Origin: Acidobacteriota bacterium
Lineage (GTDB): Bacteria > Acidobacteriota > Blastocatellia > Pyrinomonadales > Pyrinomonadaceae
DNA: 64,000 nt
Assembly: GCA_025463135.1 (NCBI GenBank)
Contig: JAOAPY010000029.1
Location: 95,643 to 159,642, forward strand
Reading direction: 5' to 3'
The notes below the pieces were generated by a model. The model saw only the letters and a program-made list of their open reading frames with translations, was not told the DNA's origin and made no database searches. This document shows, piece by piece, positions 1 through 8,908 of this stretch (positions are counted from its first letter, which is position 1; every line of letters begins with the position of its first letter). The position numbers and the translations under genes were made by a program.

Positions 1-383
1 AATCATCTCTACATCACGAACAAACGTCGAATATCTTGAAGCGACGCACACCGATCTTCGCCGCACCAATCCTGGCTGACACGCGTCCGTTAAGGAAAGC
101 TCGATACCTACGTCGGTGGGCGCGACGCCTGACAGAGTTTGCGTTCTCATCCGAGGATGCGATCGTTCTGGCTTATGGAAGCTTCGGCCTTAATGTGGAA
201 TCCCAAACAGTTGGCGTTGATGCGATCATTACGACCGATATTCGACTGGCCGACCGCTACACGCAAAGACATCCCGAGATCAACAATAGATTCCACGACA
301 TGATCAAGAATTTGCCTGAAGCGTACAGGCAGCTAAGACTCCCGCAAGTGCTGACGACGACTACCGTTCTAACCTTAATTTAG
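1..383 (+). CDS. PIN-like domain protein, N-terminus cut by window edge
   Basis: The reading frame is open from the first bases of the window (first full codon at position 3), so the gene begins upstream and only its last ~126 residues are seen; the TTG at 36 is not convincing as a start. The segments SSEDAIVLAYGSFG and VDAIITTDIRLADRY resemble the second half of PIN-type nuclease domains, where an acidic residue precedes a helix and a TTD motif follows a beta strand. That would suggest a metal-dependent RNase, often a toxin, but the catalytic N-terminal half is missing and no antitoxin gene is visible. The PIN assignment is an inference from a short stretch. The gene stops 185 bp before an integrase remnant, so it may belong to the same decayed mobile region. 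Confidence 0.45.
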   Translation, partial: SSLHHEQTSNILKRRTPIFAAPILADTRPLRKARYLRRWARRLTEFAFSSEDAIVLAYGSFGLNVESQTVGVDAIITTDIRLADRYTQRHPEINNRFHDMIKNLPEAYRQLRLPQVLTTTTVLTLI

Positions 384-567
384 TGACTTAATAAGACAAT
401 TTGGAGCATCGCGCTTATCGTAGCCCAACGTCAAGCGATATCTCAGCGGCCAGTCCTGAGCATCGGTCTAATGACGCTCAAGACTACAATAGACCTTCAT
501 CATCCGCGGATCTTTAGGATTGTAGCCTTTGCGCGGCCCCGAAAAAGTCTCGTCCACCAACGCGCAG

Positions 568-720
568 ATGATTTCCATAGCTAAATTGCAAAAGTTTGTT
601 TCTGAGAGACTAGGTCATGCGAGTGTGGTTCTGACGCTCGACACCTATTCGCACGTGCTTCCTAACATGCAGCAAACGGCCACGGACGAGATTGAAAGAA
701 TGCTCCATGCTGCAAGCTAA
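568..720 (+). pseudogene. Tyrosine recombinase (phage integrase) C-terminal remnant
   Basis: Only about 42 residues of homology remain. The stretch LGHASVVLTLDTYSHVLP is the diagnostic last block of the integrase catalytic domain: the LGH box, then the nucleophilic tyrosine in DTYSH. The Arg and His-x-x-Arg boxes expected upstream are absent, and the preceding bases do not continue the domain in any frame I can follow. The gene is therefore a 5'-truncated relic. It lies 76 bp from the 3' end of tRNA-Lys, the usual arrangement for an element that once integrated at a tRNA gene. The exact upstream limit of the fragment is uncertain. Confidence 0.7.
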
Positions 721-796
721 GAAAAGTTTGGCACACGCTAGGCACACAAAACAGAAACGGGCAGCTTTGCGGCTGCCCGTAACTGATTGCAAATAG

Positions 797-872
<76 letters not shown>

Positions 873-947
873 ACGTGAACTCGAAAGCAATCACAAACTT
901 TGAAGAGCACGGCTGGCGTGCTCTTTGTCTTTGCGAGATGCCGGAGC

Positions 948-977
948 ATTCTACCTAACTCGATGTCCGCCGTCCAA
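948..977 (-). promoter_or_regulatory. Sigma-70-type promoter for tRNA-Lys
   Basis: Minus-strand TTGGAC (972-977), an 18-bp spacer and TAGAAT (948-953). This would start transcription near 941, about 70 nt before the tRNA. The leader contains a hairpin (903-924, arms AAGAGCACG/CGTGCTCTT). Both hexamers match at 5 of 6 positions or better, and the position fits the only gene downstream. Confidence 0.5.
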
Positions 978-1207
978 TGTCGGAAAAAAGTGGTACTCGT
1001 TCAATTTGAATTTAGTTGAGGACATCGTGCAGAGCGGGGCGAGTAATTACAGAACCGGATGCAGCAGCGACCGGATCCCACGGTCAACTTAGTATTTGAC
1101 AGCCTGATTATCGGTGATGTCCAGTGCAGGAGTCGGTCGCAGCCACCACCTTAAGCGGGCTCCCGCTCGGGGACCGCGGCCCGCTTCCGGCGCTGTGCAG
1201 AAAAAGG

Positions 1208-1249
1208 AAAAGGGCGCGGTCACTTGCGCAAGTGACCGCGCCCTTTTTT
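1208..1249. terminator. Strong bidirectional hairpin terminator
   Basis: A near-perfect inverted repeat with arms AAAAGGGCGCGGTCACTTG and its complement around a CG centre, flanked by A-run and T-run on both sides. It sits 16 bp beyond the stop codon of the large minus-strand exoprotein gene and is its natural terminator. It would also stop plus-strand transcription. The remaining bases between tRNA-Lys and this hairpin hold only the tRNA promoter; I see no gene there. Confidence 0.85.
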
Positions 1250-1264
1250 AGTAGTCAGAGCCAA

Positions 1265-4200
1265 CTACGGACAGGGTGTGCCGGCGCTTTCGTAGATTTG
1301 GATATCACCCAAATCCGCGAACTGCGCAGCCTGATCGCGGAAAATGGTTCCCTCGATCCAGTAGACGTAGTTGCTGAAGTCAAAGTCAATGCTCGGAGCG
1401 GCACTGAGCGACGTAAAGGAACTACCGGCGCCCACTCCATTGCTGTTGAAGGCGTAAATGATGTCATTGCCGCCAGTAAGTATGTTGGTGCGGTGAATTT
1501 CGAACTTCACCTGTGCGTGCGTGCCCGTGTTATCGCTATTGCGGAAACGCACATTGACCACCGATTGCGTAGCCGGACAGTAACCAGAGATACCGCGAGT
1601 GGCCGTGATGTTATAGCGTACCGTGGCCGTCCCGGTTACTCCATCCTTAAGTTGAGCGGCGAAGTCATCATGGCTCACGATGGCGGTACTGTCTTCGTCT
1701 GAAGTGCCGGTTGAACCCGTCGTGCTCCAATAGCGTGGAGGTTTAACCGTCACTGTGAAAGTGCAATTGGCACCCAGGCCGCCGCCGTTGTCCTCGCACC
1801 CGTGGACATTCATGACGATGTGCATGTCGGGAAAGCCGAGGGCTGCAGTAGTCGTCGGAGTGCTAATACCACAGTCCGCCGCACTCAGGTAAGACGGCCC
1901 GGTTTCTGGCGCCGAGTTCGAACCGATAAAGATCAAACTGCCGGTCGCTGTGCCATCGGGTGTGAACACTTCAACAACGAGTTCCGATCCCGCCGGGACG
2001 TCTGCCGTAATCGGCACGTTGATGATTGTGGCTGCTTGATCCGTTACGTTGAAGTTCGAGGTTCCCAACAGGCTTAGTGATCCCGGGAAGCCGCTGGGGA
2101 AGCTGCCGGCCGTCTGTCTGTACACACGCACAGTAGCTGGCTGGGTTCCGACTCCCTTGGGGGCATTGCCCGCACGCCCTGCCTGCCTGGCAGAATGCCT
2201 GGAGATTCCGGATGGACCCTTGGGTCGTAAGGGGATTGGCGCCGCCGTCGCCGATGCCGTTTCGATTCCTACATCAACCGATGTCACGTGGAAGATGTTA
2301 GTAATCGAGAAAGCGGGCAGACTGAACGCGCGCCAATAGCTGTTGTCAGTGTGCCCAACACCGTCGTTGCAGCTAACGGAGTTGAGCGGGGTGATAGCCT
2401 GACTGGTCGAGTGGGTGATGGTCTTGTTGGTACAACCACCGCCCCCGCCCACCGTGCAGGTTACCGTTGTTACGCCAACAGGGAAAAAGCTGCCCGAAGC
2501 CGGAGAACAAACCGGTGCCGGCGGTGCCGGACAATTGTCAGATACAGTCGGCGCGGGATAGTTAACTACCGCTCCATTTTGCCCCGGCGCGTTTTGCGTT
2601 GTGACATTGGCCGGGCAAGTTATGTTGGGTGGCTGCGTATCCTGCACTGTCACCGTAAAGGTACAGGAAGAACCTGTAGTCGGCGTACAGGTGACAGTGG
2701 TAGTACCAACCGGGAAGAATGAACCAGATGCCGGCGAGCAATTGACGGTGCCACACGACCCAGAGGTGGTTGGCGCCGGATAAGTCACCACAGCACCGCA
2801 CTGATTCACATCATTGGGCTGGGTCACGTTGGCCGGACAAGTTAAGGTACATCCCGCTGGACCGCCGCCGCCAGAACAGGCGGAAACCAGCAAATGATAA
2901 GTTCCAGTTCCCGTTGCCGAGAAATGGCGCACCTTAATAAAGTAGGTGCCAGACGTGGCGATGGTGAAGTTAGCACCTTCAGCCGCCGGATTTGCCAGGC
3001 TGCCTGTAATTGACGAGTCGACCGACAACAATAGAACGTCACTCGGATCGCGGAACTCAACGACCAGGTCCGTACCTGTACCATCGCGTTCCGGATCAGC
3101 GTCTACATTGAAATAGACCACGTTACCAGCCACCGCCGCAACTGAGTAGTCATCTACATCCCCTGCAGCGCCGATTGCACCGGAGTTCAAACCCCCGACG
3201 TTGGCAGTTGCCGCGGTGTTATTGCTTTCAACTTCCGGGGTCGCGGCAACATTCGTCAATCTGACAAACAGCCGGTAGGGATTAACGATACCGGTCGCGC
3301 TGAACGCGCGCACCCTGATGAAATAAGTGCCGCCAGCGGTCAGCGTGCGGCCGCCAATCATCGACGCCAGACCGGTTTCGATGGTGCCGTCGCCGCCATT
3401 TCCCGTACCGTCATCGTCATCGTTCTCAATGACGGTGGTACCGTCAGCCGCGAGCAGATCAATCACCGTGTCGCGCGAAGTGGCGCCGGCATTCTGGGTG
3501 CCACCAGTATCGGTTTCAATCCAGATCCGCGAACCAGCAGGGGCACCGGTGAACTTGAAGAAATCAATATCGCCGCCCGGATTGATGCTTGCGGAAACGA
3601 TCCCGCACGCGGAAAGATCCAGTAGATTAGCCGTGGCCGAGGTGTCGTTGGGCTCGGTTTCCGGGCTGACCGTTGGTATGGGACTCGAGCCGGAGCACGC
3701 CGAAACCATCAAGTGATAAGTGCCCGTGCCGGTGGCCGAAAAGTGTCGCACTTTGATGAAGTAGGTGCCGGACGTGGTGACAGTGAAGTTTGCGCCTTCA
3801 GCCGCCGGGTTTGCCAGGCTCCCGGTGATGGATGAATCAACGGATAATAGAAGCACGTCGGCAGGATCGCGGAGTTCCACGACCAGATCGGTGCCGGTGC
3901 CGTCGCGCTCTGGATCGGCATCGGTGTTGAAATAAATGATGTTACCTGCGGCCGCCGTGATCGAATAGTAGTCAACATCGCCGGCCACGCCGATAGATCC
4001 CGAAGTTAAACCAGCAGGGTTAGCAGTCGCCGCGCTGTTGTTGGCCTCGACCTCCGGTGTTGCGGCAGAGTTTGTTAGTACCACAAACATCCGATAGGGG
4101 TTGATGATTGCGGTGGCGCTGAAGGCGCGCACCCTGATGAAGTAGGTACCGCCCGTCGTTAGAGTGCGGCCGCCAATCATCGACGCCAGACCGGTTTCGA

Positions 4201-4942
4201 TGGTGCCGTCACCGCCATTCCCAGTGCCGTCATCATCGTCGTTCTCAATAACCGTGGTGCCGTCAGCCGCGAGCAGATCAATTACTGTGTCTCGCGAAGT
4301 GGCGCCGGCATTCTGTGTGCCGCCAGTGTCGGTTTCAATCCAGACTCTGGACCCGGCAGCGGCCGTGAAAGTAAAGAAATCCAGGTCGCCCCCGGGATTG
4401 ATCGAGCCTGTTACGATCGCGCACGGTTGGGACGCAAGATTCAAGGCGTTAGCCGTAGCCGCCGAGTTGTTCGGTTCTGTTTCTGGAGTCAAATCCGGCG
4501 TGGGGCCTAACGGCGAACTTGCGATTTGCCGCATCTCTGCCTCAAGGCTCTCCATTTGCGCCGCGGTCGCTGCGGTCTTACTGGAAGACTCGAGCGCCCT
4601 CAAATTCATCTGAATTTCTACGACGCGCGCGGCAGTCGCATTATTGTATTCGAGCCAGGCCGCATCAACGTCAAGCGCGGCCTGCTTCGTAGGATTCGCT
4701 TTTTCGTTGGCAATCGCTTGATCCACGTGCGCTCGGGCAGTTTCCATTGCACTTTGCGCCGTGGATTGACCTACGCGCTGCCGGGATGTTCTGGCTGCGA
4801 TTTCCGGAACCTTCGGAGCCACGGACGTTGAGCGACGAGACTGCGCCCCAACGCCGAATTGCCATGTCAAACAGCCACAGATAAGCGCGATGGCGATCAG
4901 GCACCAGAAAGCCTTTCTGGGAAATTTTTGCGTCGTCTTCAT
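1265..4942 (-). CDS. Giant secreted PPC/HYR-repeat protein
   Basis: This 1225-residue exported protein opens with a Sec signal peptide (hydrophobic segment at residues ~13-30, then VGAQ). A helical linker (~50-140) follows, then four PPC-type beta-sandwich domains (~150-690) in an A-B-A-B order, each beginning with an E-x-E-x-N-N/D motif. Next come two cysteine-containing HYR domains (~700-830, TCPANVT motifs) and two further beta-rich domains to the C-terminus. PPC and HYR domains are known as carbohydrate-binding or adhesion modules on secreted proteins; no catalytic domain is recognisable. The ATG has a good GGAGG ribosome site 8 bp upstream. Two oddities are described separately: a recent 819-bp duplication, and a ~30-residue in-frame insertion at 2145-2235. 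A surface or extracellular-matrix role is inferred. Confidence 0.85.
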   Translation of the reverse strand: MKTTQKFPRKAFWCLIAIALICGCLTWQFGVGAQSRRSTSVAPKVPEIAARTSRQRVGQSTAQSAMETARAHVDQAIANEKANPTKQAALDVDAAWLEYNNATAARVVEIQMNLRALESSSKTAATAAQMESLEAEMRQIASSPLGPTPDLTPETEPNNSAATANALNLASQPCAIVTGSINPGGDLDFFTFTAAAGSRVWIETDTGGTQNAGATSRDTVIDLLAADGTTVIENDDDDGTGNGGDGTIETGLASMIGGRTLTTGGTYFIRVRAFSATAIINPYRMFVVLTNSAATPEVEANNSAATANPAGLTSGSIGVAGDVDYYSITAAAGNIIYFNTDADPERDGTGTDLVVELRDPADVLLLSVDSSITGSLANPAAEGANFTVTTSGTYFIKVRHFSATGTGTYHLMVSACSGSSPIPTVSPETEPNDTSATANLLDLSACGIVSASINPGGDIDFFKFTGAPAGSRIWIETDTGGTQNAGATSRDTVIDLLAADGTTVIENDDDDGTGNGGDGTIETGLASMIGGRTLTAGGTYFIRVRAFSATGIVNPYRLFVRLTNVAATPEVESNNTAATANVGGLNSGAIGAAGDVDDYSVAAVAGNVVYFNVDADPERDGTGTDLVVEFRDPSDVLLLSVDSSITGSLANPAAEGANFTIATSGTYFIKVRHFSATGTGTYHLLVSACSGGGGPAGCTLTCPANVTQPNDVNQCGAVVTYPAPTTSGSCGTVNCSPASGSFFPVGTTTVTCTPTTGSSCTFTVTVQDTQPPNITCPANVTTQNAPGQNGAVVNYPAPTVSDNCPAPPAPVCSPASGSFFPVGVTTVTCTVGGGGGCTNKTITHSTSQAITPLNSVSCNDGVGHTDNSYWRAFSLPAFSITNIFHVTSVDVGIETASATAAPIPLRPKGPSGISRHSARQAGRAGNAPKGVGTQPATVRVYRQTAGSFPSGFPGSLSLLGTSNFNVTDQAATIINVPITADVPAGSELVVEVFTPDGTATGSLIFIGSNSAPETGPSYLSAADCGISTPTTTAALGFPDMHIVMNVHGCEDNGGGLGANCTFTVTVKPPRYWSTTGSTGTSDEDSTAIVSHDDFAAQLKDGVTGTATVRYNITATRGISGYCPATQSVVNVRFRNSDNTGTHAQVKFEIHRTNILTGGNDIIYAFNSNGVGAGSSFTSLSAAPSIDFDFSNYVYWIEGTIFRDQAAQFADLGDIQIYESAGTPCP
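2145..2235. repeat. In-frame ~90-bp insertion inside the exoprotein gene
   Basis: Within a beta-rich domain of the 1265-4942 gene, a stretch rich in Pro, Arg, Gly and Lys interrupts an otherwise regular hydrophobic/Thr-rich sequence. It encodes about 30 residues beginning LRPKGPSG and ending APKGVGTQ. The domain reads smoothly if the stretch is removed (VGIETASA to QPATVRVYRQ). Its ends are roughly inverted (ACTCCCTT and AAGGGGAT), and the interior contains short palindromic pieces (GCCTGCCTGGCAG). The length is a multiple of three, so the frame is kept. It resembles a palindromic element that has colonised a coding region, but I see no second copy in this window to confirm that. Confidence 0.45.
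2861..4496 (-). repeat. Two tandem copies of an 819-bp PPC-pair unit
   Basis: Matching stretches recur at an offset of exactly 819 bp (273 codons), for example around 3349 and 4168. Over the core of the first domain the two copies encode identical residues for more than 60 positions. The protein order is therefore PPC-A, PPC-B, PPC-A, PPC-B. The high identity points to a recent duplication or gene conversion. Limits are approximate to about 20 bp. Confidence 0.8.
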
Positions 4943-5158
4943 TTATGGTTCCTCCGGAATTCCTTCCTGGCGCTCCCGGTTTCCGGTGGGATCGATCAAG
5001 AGGAAAGACTTTGAATTAAGGTCAGCGATTCAAATCGCAAACTTTAGCGATGTATCTCAAAGATGGCAGTAAAAGAATCTAAAATCGCGAGACCATTCCA
5101 GAGCGCGCACTCTGAAACTGGGGTATGAATTACCCTGAATGTCTGCCTGATTTTAGCG

Positions 5159-5187
5159 ACAGTATTACAGACGCGGCCACAGGTCAA
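5159..5187 (-). promoter_or_regulatory. Possible promoter for the PPC/HYR gene
   Basis: Minus-strand TTGACC (5182-5187), a 17-bp spacer and TACTGT (5159-5164), ~215 bp upstream of the ATG at 4942. This is the only reasonable sigma-70-like pair I find in the 4943-5388 spacer, which is otherwise without recognisable features. The -10 element is weak and the leader would be long. Confidence 0.3.
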
Positions 5188-5388
5188 CAATAATCATTAC
5201 CAACTCGGACAAACCTAAAGAAAGTTGTTCCTGGTCGTGAAATAGAAGTTCTTGCCCACGACTACGGTTGGGTGTGAATGCAGTAGGGTTTGGCGCGCGG
5301 GTGTGCTGCTTAAACCGTTCGATCTCGGATCTGAAGGTCAGTATTTCCCGGATGAGGATGTTAGTGGAAGCGGTCCGATAATTACAAC

Positions 5389-6708
5389 TTATTCAGCCAT
5401 CCAGCGACCCAGCGCAGAATCTTGGACGACGATTGTTTGCGAACGCTCCGGCCCGGTAGATACCAGTCCAATTTCGACGCCGATTTGTGCTGACAGGAAC
5501 TCAACATATCGACGTGCTTCCGGCGGCAGTGCATTCATTTCAGTGGTGCCGAGGGTCGAGCTTTTCCAACCAGGCAACCTCGCATAAATGGGTTCGGCAC
5601 GACGCATCTCCTGCGACACTGAGGGCAGCGAGTCGAGTTCCTGCTCGTCCACCTTATATCCAACGCAGACTTTGATTTCATCCAGAGCGTCAAGTACATC
5701 AAGCTTGGTCAGCGCTACGGAAGAGAAGCCGTTGATCTCGGCGGCATAGCGCGTGGCAAACGCATCGAACCAGCCGCAACGACGTGGTCTGCCGGTGGAG
5801 GCGCCATACTCACGTCCGCGTTCGCGTATGAGTTGGCCCATCTCAGCCTCTCCCTCGAGCATCTCGGTGGGGAACGGTCCCTCGCCCACGCGCGTCGTGT
5901 AGGTACGAACGATGCCCAGCACGCCAGTCAGGCGATTCGGCGCCAGGCCTGTACCAATGATCGCGCCGCCGGCGATGGTGCTGGAGGAAGTAACAAAAGG
6001 GTAGGTTCCGTGATCGACGTCAAGCAGAGTCGCTTGCGCACCCTCGAGCAGAATTGATTTCCCCTGGGTAGCGGCCACATTCAGATAATGGGTCGTGTCG
6101 GCGATGAAGGGAGACAGGCGTTCCGTGAGCTGTGACATTTCCGAGAATATCTCGTCGGCACTTAGCTTTTGGCCGCCATAGGCCATGATGATGCGGTTGG
6201 CGTCTTCCAGATTGCGCTCGATGCGTGAGCGCAGCACGTCAGGTACAAGGGCATCAGCGGTGCGTATGCCGCGGCGGCCCACTTTATCTTCATAAGCCGG
6301 TCCAATACCGCGCAAGGTGGTGCCGACTTTTTCGTTTCCGAGGCGCTCTTCACTAGTGTGGTCCAGGGCCCGGTGATAGGGCAATATCAGGTGCGCGCGC
6401 GAACTGATCTTTACGCGCGACGGCGAAACCTCAACGCCCTGCTCCATCAACCGCTCGGCCTCCTGGAAAAAAGCCTTCGGGTCGATCACCATTCCGTTCC
6501 CCAGCACACAGGTCTTGCCGGGATGGACGATGCCGGACGGTAATAGATGCAGAACAAAGGAACGATCGCCCACTTGTACCGAATGTCCCGCATTGTGTCC
6601 GCCCTGATAGCGCACCACGATATCGAAGCGTTCGGCCAGCAGATCGACGATCTTGCCTTTACCTTCATCGCCCCACTGGGCCCCGATCACTACGATAGTT
6701 TTCGCCAT
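5389..6708 (-). CDS. purA: Adenylosuccinate synthetase
   Basis: PurA makes adenylosuccinate from IMP and aspartate using GTP, the first committed step to AMP. The 439-residue product has the usual full length. Visible signatures are the N-terminal loop GDEGKGKIVD with the catalytic Asp, the NAGH segment, the R-G-I-G-P-A-Y switch region near residue 130, and STGRPRRCGWFDA near residue 300. The ATG start gives the typical MAKTIVVIGAQWG opening. It is transcribed in the same direction as trxA (91 bp upstream) and may be co-transcribed, although the two functions are unrelated. Confidence 0.97.
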   Translation of the reverse strand: MAKTIVVIGAQWGDEGKGKIVDLLAERFDIVVRYQGGHNAGHSVQVGDRSFVLHLLPSGIVHPGKTCVLGNGMVIDPKAFFQEAERLMEQGVEVSPSRVKISSRAHLILPYHRALDHTSEERLGNEKVGTTLRGIGPAYEDKVGRRGIRTADALVPDVLRSRIERNLEDANRIIMAYGGQKLSADEIFSEMSQLTERLSPFIADTTHYLNVAATQGKSILLEGAQATLLDVDHGTYPFVTSSSTIAGGAIIGTGLAPNRLTGVLGIVRTYTTRVGEGPFPTEMLEGEAEMGQLIRERGREYGASTGRPRRCGWFDAFATRYAAEINGFSSVALTKLDVLDALDEIKVCVGYKVDEQELDSLPSVSQEMRRAEPIYARLPGWKSSTLGTTEMNALPPEARRYVEFLSAQIGVEIGLVSTGPERSQTIVVQDSALGRWMAE

Positions 6709-6799
6709 GGTGAATACTTTGATTTTGACAAGCCGGGCCAGACTACTATTGATGCCGTGAACTCGAACAGGAAAAGCTTGTCCGACGCCTGGCTACTAC

Positions 6800-7141
6800 T
6801 TACGCCGCAGGCGCGCTAATGTGCTTATCGATCATGCGCGAGATCGCTTCCTTCGAAGTCGCACCCACGACGCGTTCTTCTTCTTTGCCGCCTCGAAAGA
6901 GAATTAAAGTTGGAATGCCTTTGATTCCATACTGCTGTGAAGTCCGGGGATTGTCATCAACGTTCAGCTTCACAACCGAGGCCGTGGCTGAATACTTTTC
7001 GGCCACCGCTTCGACGGTAGGTGAGAGGGCGCGACACGGACCGCACCATTCAGCCCAAAAATCTACCAGCACAGGGCGCTCTGATTGCAACACATCCCTT
7101 TCCCATGACGCGTCGCTAACTTCGTTTACAATATCACTCAT
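6800..7141 (-). CDS. trxA: Thioredoxin
   Basis: A 113-residue single-domain thioredoxin with the redox motif WCGPC (residues ~32-36), the conserved preceding DFWAEW and the cis-proline in GIPTL. It reduces protein disulfides in the cytoplasm, normally recharged by thioredoxin reductase, which is not in this window. A clear AAGGAG ribosome site lies 7 bp before the ATG. It follows glgA by 84 bp in the same direction and precedes purA. Confidence 0.95.
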   Translation of the reverse strand: MSDIVNEVSDASWERDVLQSERPVLVDFWAEWCGPCRALSPTVEAVAEKYSATASVVKLNVDDNPRTSQQYGIKGIPTLILFRGGKEEERVVGATSKEAISRMIDKHISAPAA

Positions 7142-7225
7142 TTTAAGTCTCCTTGTTTTCCAGACGAGAATCGCGGGGCCTGACCGCCCGCAACAATCGC
7201 CGCAGTGTTTCTGAAGGTGTAAATG

Positions 7226-8650
7226 CTAGAGCCCGAGCACGCGTAAGTAAAGGTCGATGTACTTTTGCGCGACAGTCGGCCACGAATTATCCATCATCAT
7301 GCCGTTCAGTTGAATCGCGCGCCACGCTTCGGGCCTGGCATAAAAGTAAAGTGCTTCACGTATTTTTTCAAGCAGAGCACCGGGAACATACTCGCGAAAC
7401 TTGAAACCGTTCCCGGTGCCGCGCCGTTCATCGAAATTCTCGACTGTGTCGTCCAGTCCACCGGTGGCGCGCACGATCGGCACCGTGCCATAGCGCATGC
7501 TGTACATCTGGTTCAATCCGCAGGGCTCGTACTGCGACGGCATCAGGAACATGTCGGCGCCAGCTTCGATTTGGTGCGCCAGCGGCTCGCCGGCATAACC
7601 CTTATAAACGCCCACGCGATGCGGCGCCGCATCATGCCATGATTGCAGGAAGTCTTCGTACTCTTTGGCACCGGCGCCTAGCGCAATAAAGAAACAACCG
7701 GTGTCGAGAATGCCGCGGGCCAGCGGCTTAATCAGATCGTATCCTTTTTGCGCAACCAGTCTCGAGATGATGGCGATGATCGGCCGGTTCAACTCTTCCG
7801 GAAGTCCAAAGCGGCGCAGCAAATCGAGTTTGCATTCCTGCTTTCCCGTCAGGTCGGCGGCAGAGAAGGGCGCGGCGATATAAGGATCAGTCTCCGGATT
7901 CCAGAGGTCATAGTCGACGCCGTTGGTGATGCCCAGCAGACGGTCCCGGCGCTGGCGCAGCAGCCAATCAAGACCATTACCCTGCTCGGGTGTCTGAATC
8001 TCATAAGCGTAACGGCGACTGACAGTCGAAAGTGCATCAGCCGACAAGAGGCCGGCCTTCAAAGCCGAAGCCGTGCCCTCCAGCAGGAAATCATTCTTAT
8101 CGCGATAATCGTCAAAACCCATCCACCAGAGATCCGCCGGATCGAATCTTCCCTGGTACGCCAGGTTGTGAATTGAAAAGATTGATCTGGTCTTTTCAAA
8201 GAAAGGATCAAAGCGTCGACGGGCCCGCAATTCGATGGTGGGGAAGCCGCCCGGCCAATCGTTTGTATGAACGATGTCCGGCTGCCAGTCCAGATGTCTA
8301 ACTAATGAGAGTGCCGCGCGTCCAAGAAAAGCGAAGCGTTCATGATCATCACTGAAGCCATAAATCGCCGATCGCGAAAAATACTGAGGCGCGTCAATCA
8401 AGTAAGCCGGCGCCCCGGCCGCGTCGCTCTGAAACACTCTGGTCAATCGCGTGTGGCCGCGCCAGTCAATCGGCACTTCGATAACCGTATCGCTGAGCAG
8501 GTTGCGATCTACCTGTTGATAGAGAGGGAGAATTACCAGCGCGTCGGCATTGTGCTTCCGCAGCGCCTTGGGCAAGGCACCAGCCACGTCCGCCAGGCCG
8601 CCGGTCTTGGCAAAGGGCACAACTTCAGATGAAAGGAAAGCAATACGCAC
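7226..8650 (-). CDS. glgA: Glycogen synthase (ADP-glucose type, GT5)
   Basis: GlgA transfers glucose from ADP-glucose to the growing alpha-1,4-glucan. The 474-residue length is normal for the family. The N-terminal KTGGLADV loop binds the nucleotide sugar. The C-terminal GT-B half carries the segments PSQYEPCGL and YGTVPIVRATGGL, which hold the conserved acidic catalytic and acceptor residues. The start is a GTG giving M-R-I-A-F-L-S-S-E-V, the usual opening of the family. No other glycogen gene (glgB, glgC, glgP) is adjacent, so the gene is isolated from its pathway here. Confidence 0.95.
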   Translation of the reverse strand: MRIAFLSSEVVPFAKTGGLADVAGALPKALRKHNADALVILPLYQQVDRNLLSDTVIEVPIDWRGHTRLTRVFQSDAAGAPAYLIDAPQYFSRSAIYGFSDDHERFAFLGRAALSLVRHLDWQPDIVHTNDWPGGFPTIELRARRRFDPFFEKTRSIFSIHNLAYQGRFDPADLWWMGFDDYRDKNDFLLEGTASALKAGLLSADALSTVSRRYAYEIQTPEQGNGLDWLLRQRRDRLLGITNGVDYDLWNPETDPYIAAPFSAADLTGKQECKLDLLRRFGLPEELNRPIIAIISRLVAQKGYDLIKPLARGILDTGCFFIALGAGAKEYEDFLQSWHDAAPHRVGVYKGYAGEPLAHQIEAGADMFLMPSQYEPCGLNQMYSMRYGTVPIVRATGGLDDTVENFDERRGTGNGFKFREYVPGALLEKIREALYFYARPEAWRAIQLNGMMMDNSWPTVAQKYIDLYLRVLGL

Positions 8651-8696
8651 AGTCGATCATCCTGTTGAGTCGCTGAAATGCAAGTGAAATGAATTT

Positions 8697-8897
8697 TTAC
8701 CAGGGAAGGTCGTCTTCTGGCGGGACAGTCTCGGCCCCAGGCTTATGCCGCTTCTTCCATTCGTTAAACTCTTCGAAGGTCTTAAAGCGGAACACCCCTG
8801 TGGGGCCGGCGGGCAAATTGCTAGTCCGTTGCAGGAGATTGAAGCGTTGCCAATGAGAAGCAAACTTCTGCCCTCGAAGCTCTTCATTCTTCCGCCT
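8697..8897 (-). CDS. Possible small protein or decayed small gene between rho and glgA
   Basis: The minus strand between rho and glgA is open for 66 codons and reads like protein toward its end: TGVFRFKTFEEFNEWKKRH, followed by an acidic proline-rich tail. A G-V-x-R-F-x-T/S-x-E-E pattern occurs in small proteins encoded beside nucleotidyltransferase or antitoxin genes in many bacteria, as I recall, but no such partner is here. There is no ATG; possible starts are internal CTG/TTG codons. It could be a short gene with an unusual start, or the 3' remnant of a longer one. The 46 bp between its stop and the glgA start hold nothing I recognise. Confidence 0.35.
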   Translation of the reverse strand, partial: RRKNEELRGQKFASHWQRFNLLQRTSNLPAGPTGVFRFKTFEEFNEWKKRHKPGAETVPPEDDLPW

Positions 8898-8908
8898 TCA
8901 TCCTTGCC

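Noticed and set aside
468..578. Minus-strand 36-codon frame with protein-like wording (GPRKGYNPKDPRMMKVY)
   Set aside because: Too short, overlaps the integrase remnant on the other strand and has no ribosome site or partner; could be another relic but cannot be supported.
1124..1702. Plus-strand 192-codon frame opposite the PPC/HYR gene
   Set aside because: Antisense shadow of a strongly supported secreted protein, crossing a terminator hairpin.
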